Assembly: GCA_018365815.1 (NCBI GenBank)
Contig: JAGZJH010000005.1
Location: 1 to 64,000, forward strand
Origin: Erysipelotrichaceae bacterium
GTDB taxonomy: Bacteria > Bacillota_I > Bacilli_A > Erysipelotrichales > Coprobacillaceae
Direction of reading: 5' to 3'
Length of the DNA: 64,000 bases
Under the pieces are notes generated by a model. That model made no database searches. It was given only the letters and a program-made list of their open reading frames with translations, and was not told the DNA's origin. This document shows positions 44,497 to 52,785 of the stretch, in pieces. Both the position numbers and the translations under genes were made by a program. How positions within the stretch are numbered: position 1 is the first letter of the stretch; each line of letters begins with the position of its first letter.

Positions 44497-44867
44497 CTCC
44501 CTGCTACTTTTTTTAAGTTTTTTTTAGAGTCAATATCAGTAATAAGGTTTGTTCCCCAAAGAGCAAGAATCTCCGGTAATACCTCATAGATTGAGAACAT
44601 ATCAAACTGGTCTAACCATTCATCAATATCTGCTGGGATTGTATGGTCTGCATGATAAGCCATGATGTAAGCCACATTTTCAAAAATCTCTAAATCATCA
44701 ATTGCGAATTCTTCTCCATCAGCCTGTGCTCCCTCATATGACTTTTCAAGTTTTGCTAAATCCTTAAAAATATCACGTTTGAATTTAGCACGATAAAGAC
44801 GAGGAATTGTAGCAGATGAGCGAAATGCTACTTCCTTACCACCAACATTAATTGTTTTCTTAAGCAT
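44493..44867 (-). CDS. Tail assembly chaperone (gpG-like)
   Basis: A 124-aa protein directly after the major tail protein, in the position of the siphovirus tail assembly chaperone, which coats the tape measure before tube assembly. The sequence (KKTINVGGKEVAFRSSATIP, FKRDIFKDLAKLE, IAYIMAYHAD-like segment) fits the Gp14/XkdN-like chaperone families of Firmicutes phages. It overlaps the major tail gene by 8 nt, with AGGAGG 8 nt before the ATG at 44867. It ends shortly after a slippery heptamer that gives access to the longer product. Confidence 0.82.
   Translation of the reverse strand: MLKKTINVGGKEVAFRSSATIPRLYRAKFKRDIFKDLAKLEKSYEGAQADGEEFAIDDLEIFENVAYIMAYHADHTIPADIDEWLDQFDMFSIYEVLPEILALWGTNLITDIDSKKNLKKVAGR
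44517..44523 (-). promoter_or_regulatory. Programmed -1 ribosomal frameshift site
   Basis: The minus-strand heptamer A-AAA-AAC is in the correct phase of the chaperone frame (AAA AAA AAC TTA) and lies 24 nt before its stop. A second A7 run follows. The -1 frame is open from here into the conserved C-terminal extension ending at 44332. Confidence 0.8.
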
Positions 44868-45474
44868 CCTTAACACCTCCTGCTACTTTCCTACTTAACG
44901 CTTGGACGACTTCTTGAGCTTGAGGGATATATACTGATTTATACCACTCAGCGTAAGTAGACTCACTTGTAGAATCACCTGTTCTACTTTTTACAAGACC
45001 ATCTTCTCTTGGATCTGCTGTAAGTGATAATGTTTCTGTTCCCGGCTCAATCGTATCTTCCTTTGTTTCAGATTCAATAGATGGACGAGATGCCGTACAG
45101 TTATATAAAACATGACGAATACATCTAACATCTCCATCAAACTCAAATAGCAGTGCGAATTTTTCCATTTCCGCTACTGTAGCATTCTCAACAAGTACAC
45201 CATTCTTATCAAGTTCTTCTTTTAAAATCTCAGTTCTAAACCATTCAGGAATAAGTGCCATTTCAAGATCACCACTGTATCCATTGTTTGATACACTTCT
45301 AAAATAAACAATTCCATCTGCATAAAACGGAGAAGTATCCCCTTCAGCATCTAAACTGATACTAACAGCACCTGGAATTGCTTTTGGTGTTTCATAAGTA
45401 TATGTTCCATCCTCTGCTTTTGTAAGTTTTGCAGCGTGGACATTTTTAAGGTTATATTTAATTTTATTACCCAT
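44860..45474 (-). CDS. Phage major tail (tube) protein
   Basis: A 204-aa major tail protein of the phi13/TP901-1 type: IKYNLKNVHAAKLTKAEDG at the start, then IPGAVSISLDAEGDTSPFYADGI and NNGYSGDLEMALIP, the family core. The C-terminal segment (ETLSLTADPREDGLVKSRTGD) is the usual ending. It polymerises into the tail tube. It has a short spacer to the upstream tail-completion gene and an 8-nt overlap with the chaperone gene. Confidence 0.92.
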   Translation of the reverse strand: MGNKIKYNLKNVHAAKLTKAEDGTYTYETPKAIPGAVSISLDAEGDTSPFYADGIVYFRSVSNNGYSGDLEMALIPEWFRTEILKEELDKNGVLVENATVAEMEKFALLFEFDGDVRCIRHVLYNCTASRPSIESETKEDTIEPGTETLSLTADPREDGLVKSRTGDSTSESTYAEWYKSVYIPQAQEVVQALSRKVAGGVKDA

Positions 45475-45479
45475 AAATT

Positions 45480-45800
45480 TTAAGCCTCCATTTCAAATGA
45501 ATATAGGACTTCAAATAGTTTTTCACTATCAATCCATGTTTCAAGTTTTTCGTAGTAAATACCAAACTTATCAAGCACAGATTCCACTTTTCTTTCTACC
45601 GATAAGTCCTTAAAATCGGTATAAAGTTCAATATTGATTTCATTTACTTTTAAATATGCTATTCCGTCAGCAGCAAAGTTATCTGTGCCCGGTGTTAAAT
45701 AGCATATAAAAGGTGGAGATGGACTTTCTCCCTCTGCAAAGTGATCATAAGCAAAAGGAATGCCTATCTCTTTTAAGATTTTTATAACTTCTTCCATCAT
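45480..45800 (-). CDS. Tail completion/terminator-like protein
   Basis: A 106-aa protein between the HK97 gp10-like gene and the major tail gene, the usual place of the tail terminator/completion protein. It contains GIPFAYDHFAEGESPSPPFICY and VNEINIELYTDFKDLSVE, a pattern common to Firmicutes phage proteins in this slot. The start overlaps the upstream stop codon. The assignment rests on gene order and weak sequence similarity. Confidence 0.75.
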   Translation of the reverse strand: MMEEVIKILKEIGIPFAYDHFAEGESPSPPFICYLTPGTDNFAADGIAYLKVNEINIELYTDFKDLSVERKVESVLDKFGIYYEKLETWIDSEKLFEVLYSFEMEA

Positions 45801-46174
45801 CTACCTCCGAGTGCTTTATCGATTTCTTTTTCAAAAACATCAATTGCTGACTCTTCTGCTTTCGCAATGTGTGGTTTTGCAGCAACTCTTCCGCCACCTC
45901 GTTTAGCATGACCATGCTCTAAAAGATGTGCAAGTTGATATCTGTTTTTGGAATGAACAGTCACTTCAAGAGAATTAGATGTTTCTTTAGTTTTCTTAAC
46001 AGTCCAACTTTTAGAATATTTACCTGTATCCTTAGGAGCTGATTCAGAGATATCTCTTCTTACTGAATTGCCGGCTTTTCTTACTGCTTTCTTTACATCA
46101 TCAGTTGCTAAATCTGCATATTCTTTTAAACCATCCATTATTTCTTTGGCAAGGTTATCAATCTTTGTTCCCAT
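45797..46174 (-). CDS. HK97 gp10-like head-tail joining protein
   Basis: A 125-aa protein with the gp10 pattern: a helical N-terminus (LAKEIMDGLKEYADLATDDV), APKDTGKYSKSWTVKK, YQLAHLLEHGHAKRGGGRV and KPHIAKAEE. These are the hallmark boxes of the HK97_gp10_like family, which joins head and tail. It overlaps the upstream gene by 17 nt and is coupled to the downstream one. Confidence 0.9.
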   Translation of the reverse strand: MGTKIDNLAKEIMDGLKEYADLATDDVKKAVRKAGNSVRRDISESAPKDTGKYSKSWTVKKTKETSNSLEVTVHSKNRYQLAHLLEHGHAKRGGGRVAAKPHIAKAEESAIDVFEKEIDKALGGR

Positions 46175-46508
46175 GTGTTCTCACTTTCTCACATTTAAAT
46201 TTCAGTGATTTCTTTTTAAAGTTCATGTGGTCAATTGAAACGATGTTGTATACCTCATTATCAAAAATGATTCTATTTTTAGTAGTTTCCATGTTTGATA
46301 GGATATTACAGTATCGAGTGGTAAAAGAAATATCTGAGTCTTCTACAAGAACTCCTGCAGAAAACTTTTCAGAACCACCCTCACCACTAACAGTTGCATA
46401 GCAAGAATAAACATCATTCCAAACATTTCTGTGATTTCCGATTTCATCAACTATTACTTCATTTTTCTGAAAAGTGATACGAACATTAAGTAATGCAATA
46501 TCCATCAA
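46158..46508 (-). CDS. Phage head closure protein
   Basis: A 116-aa protein in the head-closure slot between the connector and the gp10-like gene. The sequence (VWNDVYSCYATVSGEGGSE, then ITFTTRYC-like, then NEVYNIVSIDHMNFKKKSLKFKC) fits the SPP1 gp16/phage_H_T_join family of closure proteins. It overlaps its upstream neighbour by 4 nt. Confidence 0.82.
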   Translation of the reverse strand: MMDIALLNVRITFQKNEVIVDEIGNHRNVWNDVYSCYATVSGEGGSEKFSAGVLVEDSDISFTTRYCNILSNMETTKNRIIFDNEVYNIVSIDHMNFKKKSLKFKCEKVRTHGNKD

Positions 46509-46783
46509 AACTCACTCCTTCGTATTCCTTCAAGTAGGCTTCGAAGTGACAATGTTAGTGCATGATGGTCAGCATCTTCTCTATGTTCATACAAGTAAGC
46601 AACTGCATACATCACCGCAATCTTAGAAGACGGAATATCAGACAGTTCATCTACAGATAATCTTGCTATATCCGCACAGAGGTTTTCTCCTGTAGTAATA
46701 AATTCTTCGATTAATAAGTCATCATCATTAAAATCAACTCTTAGATAACCTTTCATTTCTTCTAAATCAACTATCACTATCAT
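46505..46783 (-). CDS. Phage head-tail connector (gp6-like)
   Basis: A 92-aa protein: LEEMKGYLRVDFNDDDLLIEEFI, followed by a helical segment ending RSLLEGIRR. This is the gp6/gp15-like head-tail connector signature ('lk-yLridhddeD-li--lI-aA') of the phage_gp6 family. It sits right after the capsid gene as expected. GAGGTGATGAT precedes the start. Confidence 0.88.
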   Translation of the reverse strand: MIVIVDLEEMKGYLRVDFNDDDLLIEEFITTGENLCADIARLSVDELSDIPSSKIAVMYAVAYLYEHREDADHHALTLSLRSLLEGIRRSEF

Positions 46784-46803
46784 CACCTCATTTCAATAAA
46801 TAT

Positions 46804-46834
46804 AGGCAGTGCCATCACATAACAACACTGCCTT
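46804..46834 (-). terminator. Hairpin after the capsid gene
   Basis: GGCAGTG (46805-46811) and CACTGCC (46826-46832) form a 7-bp stem with a 14-nt loop. The downstream tract on the minus strand is only moderately T-rich, so it may instead be an mRNA-stabilising hairpin that keeps capsid mRNA abundant. Confidence 0.55.
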
Positions 46835-46840
46835 AAATTA

Positions 46841-48013
46841 TTATTCAGATTTCAACTTCAAAATCTTAACTGCTTCAGGAAGTACAAGCTTTCCATCGAC
46901 TCTTTCTTTTGCAACATAACCAATCATGCCATTACCAGCAAAGAGTTCTCTAAGTTCTGCAAATGAGCGAGAACCACGATCGCCGATGTTGTAGTAACTG
47001 TAATCACCAAAAGCAATCGCATTTTCAGGTGCGAAAGAAGAAGTATGAACGGCATAGCCAAGCACCCTGTCTGGTTCTCCTTCTTTATATGATGGCTGCC
47101 AAATATATGCACCATTGTTATCTTTCAATTTTCTAAGAGAAGCAAGTGTAGCATCGTTCATAATGAAAGATGCATTTTTACGATAAGGTCTCTTAAGTCC
47201 ATATACTAAATCAATAAGGTCATCTGACTTAATTGCTGCAGTAAGAGTACTTACTACTTGACCACCACCTGTTTCTGCGAAAATACCTGTAGGCTTTCCT
47301 TTACCATCACCATTAAGGAAAGAATCCTCTTCTGCATTAGCTAGAGCCTTACCAAATTCAGTGATGATGTAGTTTTCAAGTCCAAAGGCACTATCATATA
47401 AAAGTTCTTCTGTTACTTTAATTGCTACATGAAGTTTAAAAGCATCAAGATTGATTTGGTCGAATGTTGCATCACCAAAAGTAAGTGCTCCGCCTTCTTC
47501 AATCCAAGCTGCTGCAGGTTTTGTAGCTGCAATATTAATCTTATGCAAACCAGAAGTAGTGATGATTGTCGCAAGACCACGCATGATGTTTTCTCCTTCA
47601 AGCACCTGAATCAAACGCTTATCGTATTCTTCAGGTACTAAATAACCACCATCACCGTCTACACCTTCTTGCAAGATGTTACTTACATTACGGAAGTTAG
47701 AACGCATAGCAGAAAGCATAGCGTTTTTGTATTCTTTTGACTTCACACCTGTCATTTTCTTATCGTCCATTTCAGGCACATAAGGTTTTCCTGTAATTGG
47801 AGAATTCATAGGTTTGCTAAGCTCATGATCTCTATCTAATGCACGTTGCTGACGTTCAATAGACATGGTCAAATCTTCGATTTCTTTTTCCATTTTGTTA
47901 TAGGTCATTGTATCCTCTTCAGATAAAACACCTTCTTTTTCATGAGTTTCAACAAAATTCTTCGCTGTTTCCCATACCTTTGCTCTTTTCTCAATAAGTT
48001 CTTTAATAGTCAT
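46841..48013 (-). CDS. HK97-family major capsid protein
   Basis: A 390-aa HK97-fold capsid protein. An N-terminal helical delta domain (residues 1-75) serves as a scaffold normally removed by the prohead protease. The mature part contains GVDGDGGYLVPEEYDKRLIQ, AAWIEEGGALTFGDATF, KVTEELLYDSAFGLENYI, FLNGDGKGKPTGI and FGDYSYYNIGDRGSRSF, all typical. AAGGAGGAAAAAATC precedes the ATG. It lies directly downstream of the protease gene. Confidence 0.95.
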   Translation of the reverse strand: MTIKELIEKRAKVWETAKNFVETHEKEGVLSEEDTMTYNKMEKEIEDLTMSIERQQRALDRDHELSKPMNSPITGKPYVPEMDDKKMTGVKSKEYKNAMLSAMRSNFRNVSNILQEGVDGDGGYLVPEEYDKRLIQVLEGENIMRGLATIITTSGLHKINIAATKPAAAWIEEGGALTFGDATFDQINLDAFKLHVAIKVTEELLYDSAFGLENYIITEFGKALANAEEDSFLNGDGKGKPTGIFAETGGGQVVSTLTAAIKSDDLIDLVYGLKRPYRKNASFIMNDATLASLRKLKDNNGAYIWQPSYKEGEPDRVLGYAVHTSSFAPENAIAFGDYSYYNIGDRGSRSFAELRELFAGNGMIGYVAKERVDGKLVLPEAVKILKLKSE

Positions 48014-48026
48014 GATTTTTTCCTCC

Positions 48027-48818
48027 TTAAATAAATCGTTTCATGAAATTTAAACGTTCTTTGAGTTCACTAGCAGATGTCCCTTTTACTTCAGGAACTT
48101 TAATTTCTGCTTGTTTTGTTACATCTTCTTTTGACACCCCATAGTGTTTTTCTAACTTGTTTTGGAGTGTATTACTGATAGCAGTGCGTGAAAAAAGCAT
48201 TGAATCTGTCATGTTGTTTAGACCTTCAATGCTTTCTTTTTCTTGTTCATTTTTTGTAATCATGTCATCAGCAAATCCAAGTTCAATGGCCATGTTTGCA
48301 TTCATCCAAGTTTCTGCATCCATCAAATGACTTAACTTTGACCTAGATAAACCCGTTTTAATAACATAGGCATTGATAATTGATTCTTTAACTTCATCTA
48401 ACATTGCCATCGCTTTTTGCATTTCAGCGTGATCACCAAATGCAAATGTAGCAGGATTGTGAATCATCATCATGGATACTGGTGACATAAGCACTTTATT
48501 CCCTGCCATCGCAATTACCGATGCTGCACTAGCTGCAATACCATCAATTTTTACTGTTACATTTCCTTTATAATCAGTAAGCATATTGTAGATTTGAGCA
48601 GCGGCTACACAATCACCACCGGGTGAATTAATCCAAACGGTGATATCTCCACTTCCGGAATTTAACTCTTCTTTGAAAAGTTTAGGAGTAACATCATCAT
48701 CGAACCATGACTCTTCAGCTATCGTGCCGTAAAGTTCAAGAATTCTCTCTGTTACTTCTTCGCTTTCTTGGTTTTGAATCTTTCGATTCTTGAAGTTCCA
48801 AAACTTCTTGCTCTTCAT
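48027..48818 (-). CDS. ClpP-like prohead protease
   Basis: A 263-aa serine protease of the ClpP/S14 fold used by phages for capsid maturation. VWINSPGGDCVAAAQIYNML, the nucleophile region GIAASAASVIAMAG, and the His box MMMIHNPA are intact. An extra basic N-terminus and an acidic C-terminal tail flank the core. The ATG at 48818 follows AGGAGGAAGGAA. The gene overlaps the 3' end of the portal gene by 83 nt, an unusually long overlap for this genome. Confidence 0.93.
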   Translation of the reverse strand: MKSKKFWNFKNRKIQNQESEEVTERILELYGTIAEESWFDDDVTPKLFKEELNSGSGDITVWINSPGGDCVAAAQIYNMLTDYKGNVTVKIDGIAASAASVIAMAGNKVLMSPVSMMMIHNPATFAFGDHAEMQKAMAMLDEVKESIINAYVIKTGLSRSKLSHLMDAETWMNANMAIELGFADDMITKNEQEKESIEGLNNMTDSMLFSRTAISNTLQNKLEKHYGVSKEDVTKQAEIKVPEVKGTSASELKERLNFMKRFI

Positions 48819-50079
48819 TTCCTTCCTCCTCTCCATTTAATGTTTTAGGATTATTTGCAAATATGCCGGCATCTTGAAGTTTGGTCATGTTGCCATTAAT
48901 GAGATACAAATCACCGCCAAGATCCGTTGGGATTCTATCGAGATTTTCTAGTTCTCTTATATCATTTGCTGACATCCATCCATTCTGTCTAGCTGTGGCA
49001 TATCCGTTCATACGGCTTTGATAATCGCCGCGAAGTAATCCATCTACATTAAATTTAATAAAATATTCTTTCTTCTCATTATCGTTTAGTAAAGAACGAC
49101 ACATATTTTGCTCCCACCTTGAAACCCAAGGGTCAAGGGTGTATTTAACAAATTCAAGAGATTGTTGCTCAATATTAGAAAAGCTCGACTTTTCAAGGTC
49201 ACCGACCATATGAGGCGGGACTCTGAAAATTCGAGCAATCTCATCTATTTGAAATTTTCTTGTTTCTAAAAACTGTGCCTCATTTGGAGAAATAGAAATT
49301 GGTGTATACTTCATTCCTTCTTCAAGCACAGCAACCTTGTGGGAGTTTGAACTACCTCCAAAAGTCTGCGACCAACTATCTCTTACTTTCGATGGGTCTT
49401 TTAAAGTCCCCGGATGTTCAAGAACACCGGAGGGTGCTGCACCATTTGCATAGAACTTAGATCCATACTCTTCTGCAGCAATGGCAAGACCAATCGCATT
49501 TTTAGCCATTGCAATCGGAGAATAACCAACTAGTCCATCAAATCCAAGTCCTGGAATATGCATCACTTCATCGGGTGTTAGCTTTACTGATGAACCTTTA
49601 TTTGTAGGCGCATCATCTTGACTTACCATATACTCATAGTAAAGAGTTCCATGCTCATCTCTATCGACTTTCATTCGATTTGGCATTAAGGGGTAGAGTG
49701 CAATAATCTCGCCCTTACCATTTCTGATAATTTGAGCATAAGCATTGCCCCACAAAAGCAAGTGTGTCATGAGTGTTTCTCGAAACACAAAGCTTGTCAT
49801 TTCCGGGTTTGGTTCATCATGAATAATTTTATATAAATTATGGTTTATTGCTTTTTCTTTACCTCCATCCTCGTTATAATGATAAAGATGAAGAGGTAAA
49901 CCTGCTATCGCCTCTGAAAGAATTCTTACACACGCATAAACTGCAGTCATCTGCATGGCACTTCTTTCATTTACATTTTTCCCAGCGGTACTCGCTCCCA
50001 TAAAAAACGAGTATGCACTACCACTAGTTCTGTTCTTAGGTGCATCTCTAGTCTTAAATAATCCCGAAAAAATATTCAT
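48736..50079 (-). CDS. Phage portal protein (HK97 type)
   Basis: A 447-aa portal protein of the phage_portal family: NERSAMQMTAVYACVRILSE, LWGNAYAQIIRNGKGEIIAL, and later FQIDEIARIFRVPPHMVGDL and FSNIEQQSLEFVKYTLDPWV are the diagnostic boxes. It forms the dodecameric ring at the DNA-entry vertex. Its Glu-rich and Arg-rich C-terminal tail lies in the overlap with the protease gene. GGAGGAATGAA precedes the ATG. It is divergent from the symE-like gene starting 41 nt away. Confidence 0.95.
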   Translation of the reverse strand: MNIFSGLFKTRDAPKNRTSGSAYSFFMGASTAGKNVNERSAMQMTAVYACVRILSEAIAGLPLHLYHYNEDGGKEKAINHNLYKIIHDEPNPEMTSFVFRETLMTHLLLWGNAYAQIIRNGKGEIIALYPLMPNRMKVDRDEHGTLYYEYMVSQDDAPTNKGSSVKLTPDEVMHIPGLGFDGLVGYSPIAMAKNAIGLAIAAEEYGSKFYANGAAPSGVLEHPGTLKDPSKVRDSWSQTFGGSSNSHKVAVLEEGMKYTPISISPNEAQFLETRKFQIDEIARIFRVPPHMVGDLEKSSFSNIEQQSLEFVKYTLDPWVSRWEQNMCRSLLNDNEKKEYFIKFNVDGLLRGDYQSRMNGYATARQNGWMSANDIRELENLDRIPTDLGGDLYLINGNMTKLQDAGIFANNPKTLNGEEEGNEEQEVLELQESKDSKPRKRRSNRENS

Positions 50080-50120
50080 TTCATTCCTCCATTACAAAAT
50101 TTAAAGAAAAGACAAATTTT

Positions 50121-50357
50121 ATGTATCCATTGTATTCACTTAAAAATACTCGTGGAAAAGATAAGACTCCACGAAAACGTCAAATAAAACCTACAAGAGA
50201 ATTAACTGTATCTTCCATCAGTGGTTATGGATCTAGCGAAGTGCCTGCCATTAGAATTAATGGCAAATGGCTAGGGGACTACGGCTTTCATCAAGTAGAT
50301 AAAGTTACAGTAGAATGTAAAGAGGGAGAACTTGTAATCAAGAAATTAGAAAACTAG
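50121..50357 (+). CDS. SymE-like type I toxin, antisense within the late operon
   Basis: A 78-aa protein matching the SymE toxin family: RELTVSSISGYGSSEVPAIR, INGKWLGDYGF (the family's 'I-GKWL-eaGF' box) and a basic N-terminus (GKDKTPRKRQIKPTR). SymE proteins have an AbrB-like fold and act on RNA or nucleoid DNA. It is the only well-supported gene on the plus strand of the prophage. Its whole length lies opposite the minus-strand late transcription path between large terminase and portal, and its last 12 nt overlap the terminase gene. The ribosome-binding site (AAAGAAAAG) is weak. Confidence 0.82.
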   Translation: MYPLYSLKNTRGKDKTPRKRQIKPTRELTVSSISGYGSSEVPAIRINGKWLGDYGFHQVDKVTVECKEGELVIKKLEN

Positions 50358-51980
50358 TAAACCTCTAGTATCATAAACAGATTCAGATATTTCATTTCCA
50401 CAGCGAATGGCTCTATCGAGTGCCATGATGGTTGCGATTGCACCATCAATTTTCTCTGTGGATTTTTCTTTATCAGCTTTAATATTGCCAGCCGGATCTG
50501 TTCGAATATAGATGTTATCCATATTCCATCGAAGAACAGGATGACCATCATGAGCAACTTTTCTCTCAAGAACTAATTTCATTAATTCTTTAGTAGGTGG
50601 GGACATATCTTTAAAGCCCTGTCCGAATGGAACAACAGTAAATCCCATTCCTTCTAGGTTTTGAACCATCTGAACAGCGCCCCATCTATCGAATGCAATC
50701 TCTCGAATATTAAATCTTTCTCCCAAGTTTTCAATAAATTTTTCAATAAAACCATAATGAACTACATTACCTTCCGTTGTTTGCAGATAACCTTTTTTCT
50801 CCCATAAATCATAAGGGACATGGTCTTTTCTAACACGGAGTTCTAGGGTATCTTCTGGAACCCAGAAATATGGAAGTATGATGTATTTATCATCTTCGTC
50901 AGTTGGAGGGAAAACTAAAACAAAAGCAGTAATATCTGTTGTGGATGATAAGTCGAGTCCTCCATAACAAACTCTACCTAGCAAATCATCTTCTCTGATT
51001 ACTTCTTTGCACATATCCCATTTTTCCATAGGCATCCAACGAATAGATTGTTTTACCCATTGATTCAGCCTTAACTGTCTGAAGGAGTTTTCTTCTCCTG
51101 GATTCTGTTTGGCACTATCACAAGCAGCTTTTACTTTTTCCATTGCTACTGTAATACCAAGTGACGGATTTGCTTTCTTCCACACTTTTGGATCTGTCCA
51201 ATCCTCACTTTCATCAGCGCCATAAATTACTGAATAAAATGTAGGGTCTACTTTTCTTCCTGCCGCAATATCGAGTGCTTTTTGATGTATCTCATAACAG
51301 ATAGAATTGGTATCATTTCCGGCTGTTGTAATAAGAAAATAAAGTGGTTGCATTCTTGCGTCACCACTTCCTTGAGTCATTACATCATAAAGTTTTCGAT
51401 TTGGTTGAGTATGAAGTTCATCAAAGATAACCCCATGAGTATTAAAACCATGCTTATTTGCTACATCTGCTGATAATACTTGATAAGAACTGTTGGTTGG
51501 CTTATAGATGATTTTCTTTTGTGATTCAAGTATCTTGACTCGTTTCATTAAAGCCGGAGAAAATTTAACCATATCAACCGCCACATCAAATACTATTTTT
51601 GCTTGGTTTCTGTCTGCTGCACATCCGTATACTTCTGCTCGTTCTTCTCCATCACCACATAAAAGAAGAAGTGCTACGGCAGCTGCAAGCTCCGATTTCC
51701 CTTGTTTCTTTGGAATCTCAATATATGCAGTATTGAACTGCCTATATCCATTTGGTTTTAGGACACCGAATAGATCCCTTATAATTTGTTCTTGCCAATC
51801 TATAAGTTCAAATTTCTTTCCCGCCCATGTTCCTTTTGTATGACAAAGCTGCTCAATAAAACTGACGGCAAAATCGGCCATGTCTTTACTGTAGTAAGAA
51901 GTATCTGCCATAAACTTTGTCGGTACATATTTCTTTAGTTTTCGAATAATAATCACCTCCAAGGCAAAATAAAAAGCCAC
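50346..51980 (-). CDS. Phage terminase large subunit (ATPase/nuclease)
   Basis: A large terminase of about 533-544 aa. The ATPase has IEIPKKQGKSELAAAVAL (Walker A-like) and VIFDELHTQPN (Walker B). The C-terminal nuclease begins YGGLDLSSTTDITAFVLV and includes FDRWGAVQMV. It packages DNA into proheads through the portal. The translation start is unclear: the best GGAGGTG site (51954-51960) is followed by ATT ATT ATT CGA instead of ATG or TTG; a GTG at 51956 overlaps it and a GTG at 51980 has no good site. An ATT start at 51947 is possible. Confidence 0.93.
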   Translation of the reverse strand: MAFYFALEVIIIRKLKKYVPTKFMADTSYYSKDMADFAVSFIEQLCHTKGTWAGKKFELIDWQEQIIRDLFGVLKPNGYRQFNTAYIEIPKKQGKSELAAAVALLLLCGDGEERAEVYGCAADRNQAKIVFDVAVDMVKFSPALMKRVKILESQKKIIYKPTNSSYQVLSADVANKHGFNTHGVIFDELHTQPNRKLYDVMTQGSGDARMQPLYFLITTAGNDTNSICYEIHQKALDIAAGRKVDPTFYSVIYGADESEDWTDPKVWKKANPSLGITVAMEKVKAACDSAKQNPGEENSFRQLRLNQWVKQSIRWMPMEKWDMCKEVIREDDLLGRVCYGGLDLSSTTDITAFVLVFPPTDEDDKYIILPYFWVPEDTLELRVRKDHVPYDLWEKKGYLQTTEGNVVHYGFIEKFIENLGERFNIREIAFDRWGAVQMVQNLEGMGFTVVPFGQGFKDMSPPTKELMKLVLERKVAHDGHPVLRWNMDNIYIRTDPAGNIKADKEKSTEKIDGAIATIMALDRAIRCGNEISESVYDTRGLLVF

Positions 51981-52060
51981 CTACAAGTGACCATCATTTT
52001 CATATACGAGATACAGAGCCTTTTGGCTCCATACTCGGCAATCTTTAATTGCTTTCGTTT

Positions 52061-52303
52061 TTAGTTGTATTCCTTCATTAAAATTGCAAGTGCGTATTCT
52101 GCTTCTTTGCAAGTTGGTTCTATATCCCAACCTCTATCGTAGTTTAAGATTTCTTCTCCATCCATTCTAAGAGTTAACTTTGAAATCTTGCCACCTTCAA
52201 TTCCATAATCTTCGCTAGGTTCTTCATAATGTTTCACCCAATATCTAACGCTTTTGTATTTTCCATTTTCAGTTGGAATTCCGATTGTTCCTTCGCTCCA
52301 CAT
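52061..52303 (-). CDS. Conserved phage protein of unknown function (DUF7678-like)
   Basis: An 80-aa acidic protein beginning MWSEGTIGIPTENGKY, then VRYWVKHYEEPSEDYGIEGG and YDRGWDIEP-CKEAEYALA. This pattern recurs in Firmicutes phages and integrative elements and I believe it is the DUF7678 family; no function is known. It follows the next gene upstream by 3 nt and belongs to the same short operon. Confidence 0.7.
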   Translation of the reverse strand: MWSEGTIGIPTENGKYKSVRYWVKHYEEPSEDYGIEGGKISKLTLRMDGEEILNYDRGWDIEPTCKEAEYALAILMKEYN

Positions 52304-52306
52304 TGT

Positions 52307-52684
52307 TTATGCCTCCTTTATCATCATTTTGATTGCCGGAATCTTCTTGTATTCTCCGGTACTCCAATCTGTGTATCTTGCATTAACTTCTGTAAGTCCG
52401 TTCATTTTAATACCGTACTTTTCGAATTCTGCTAAGGTTTCAATTAATCCTGAAAATGTTGAGCTGATTGTAAATTCCTTAATTTCTTCTACTCTTAAGG
52501 TTTCTGCAATTGCCGGAATATCTCTTTCCCAAATCACATCGTTGAAATCGATAAGTTCGTTTCCAACTTCCATGCAATCTCTGTAAGCTCTGAATGTTGT
52601 GTGGTTGATTCCAAGCTCATCAAATGTTTTTCCTTTGTTTTCAGGATTTGACATTACTTCTTCAAATCTTCTAATTTTCTTCAT
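52307..52684 (-). CDS. Conserved mobile-element protein of unknown function (125 aa)
   Basis: A 125-aa protein starting at ATG 52684 (AGGTG 7 nt upstream): MKKIRRFEEVMSNPENKGKT and later FSGLIETLAEFEKYGIKMNG, VNARYTDWSTGEYKKIPAIKM. The N-terminus is helical and the C-terminus probably beta-rich. Proteins of this kind accompany DUF5049/DUF4314 genes in clostridial mobile elements, but the role is unknown. It is the first gene after the shared promoter element at 52717-52747. Confidence 0.7.
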   Translation of the reverse strand: MKKIRRFEEVMSNPENKGKTFDELGINHTTFRAYRDCMEVGNELIDFNDVIWERDIPAIAETLRVEEIKEFTISSTFSGLIETLAEFEKYGIKMNGLTEVNARYTDWSTGEYKKIPAIKMMIKEA

Positions 52685-52716
52685 TTCGTTCACCTGTGCC
52701 TTTCTTTTGTTACACT

Positions 52717-52747
52717 ATATATCACTCTAAAAGCACATAATAGCAAG
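52717..52747 (-). promoter_or_regulatory. Shared phage promoter element, copy 2
   Basis: CTTGCTA at one end and GCTTTTAGAGTGATATAT at the other align without gaps to the elements at 34197 and 54112. It lies 33 nt upstream of the gene at 52307-52684 and downstream of the DUF5049 gene, so it would give that two-gene unit its own transcript. Confidence 0.72.
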
Positions 52748-52785
52748 TCATATATCGAGAAAAAGTGTGTTTTTTTTGATAACTT

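Noticed and set aside
51981..52060. Short coding frame between the 80-aa gene and the large terminase
   Set aside because: A frame of about 27 codons is open but has no start codon or ribosome-binding site; the segment mainly holds a GAGCC-AAAA-GGCTC hairpin.
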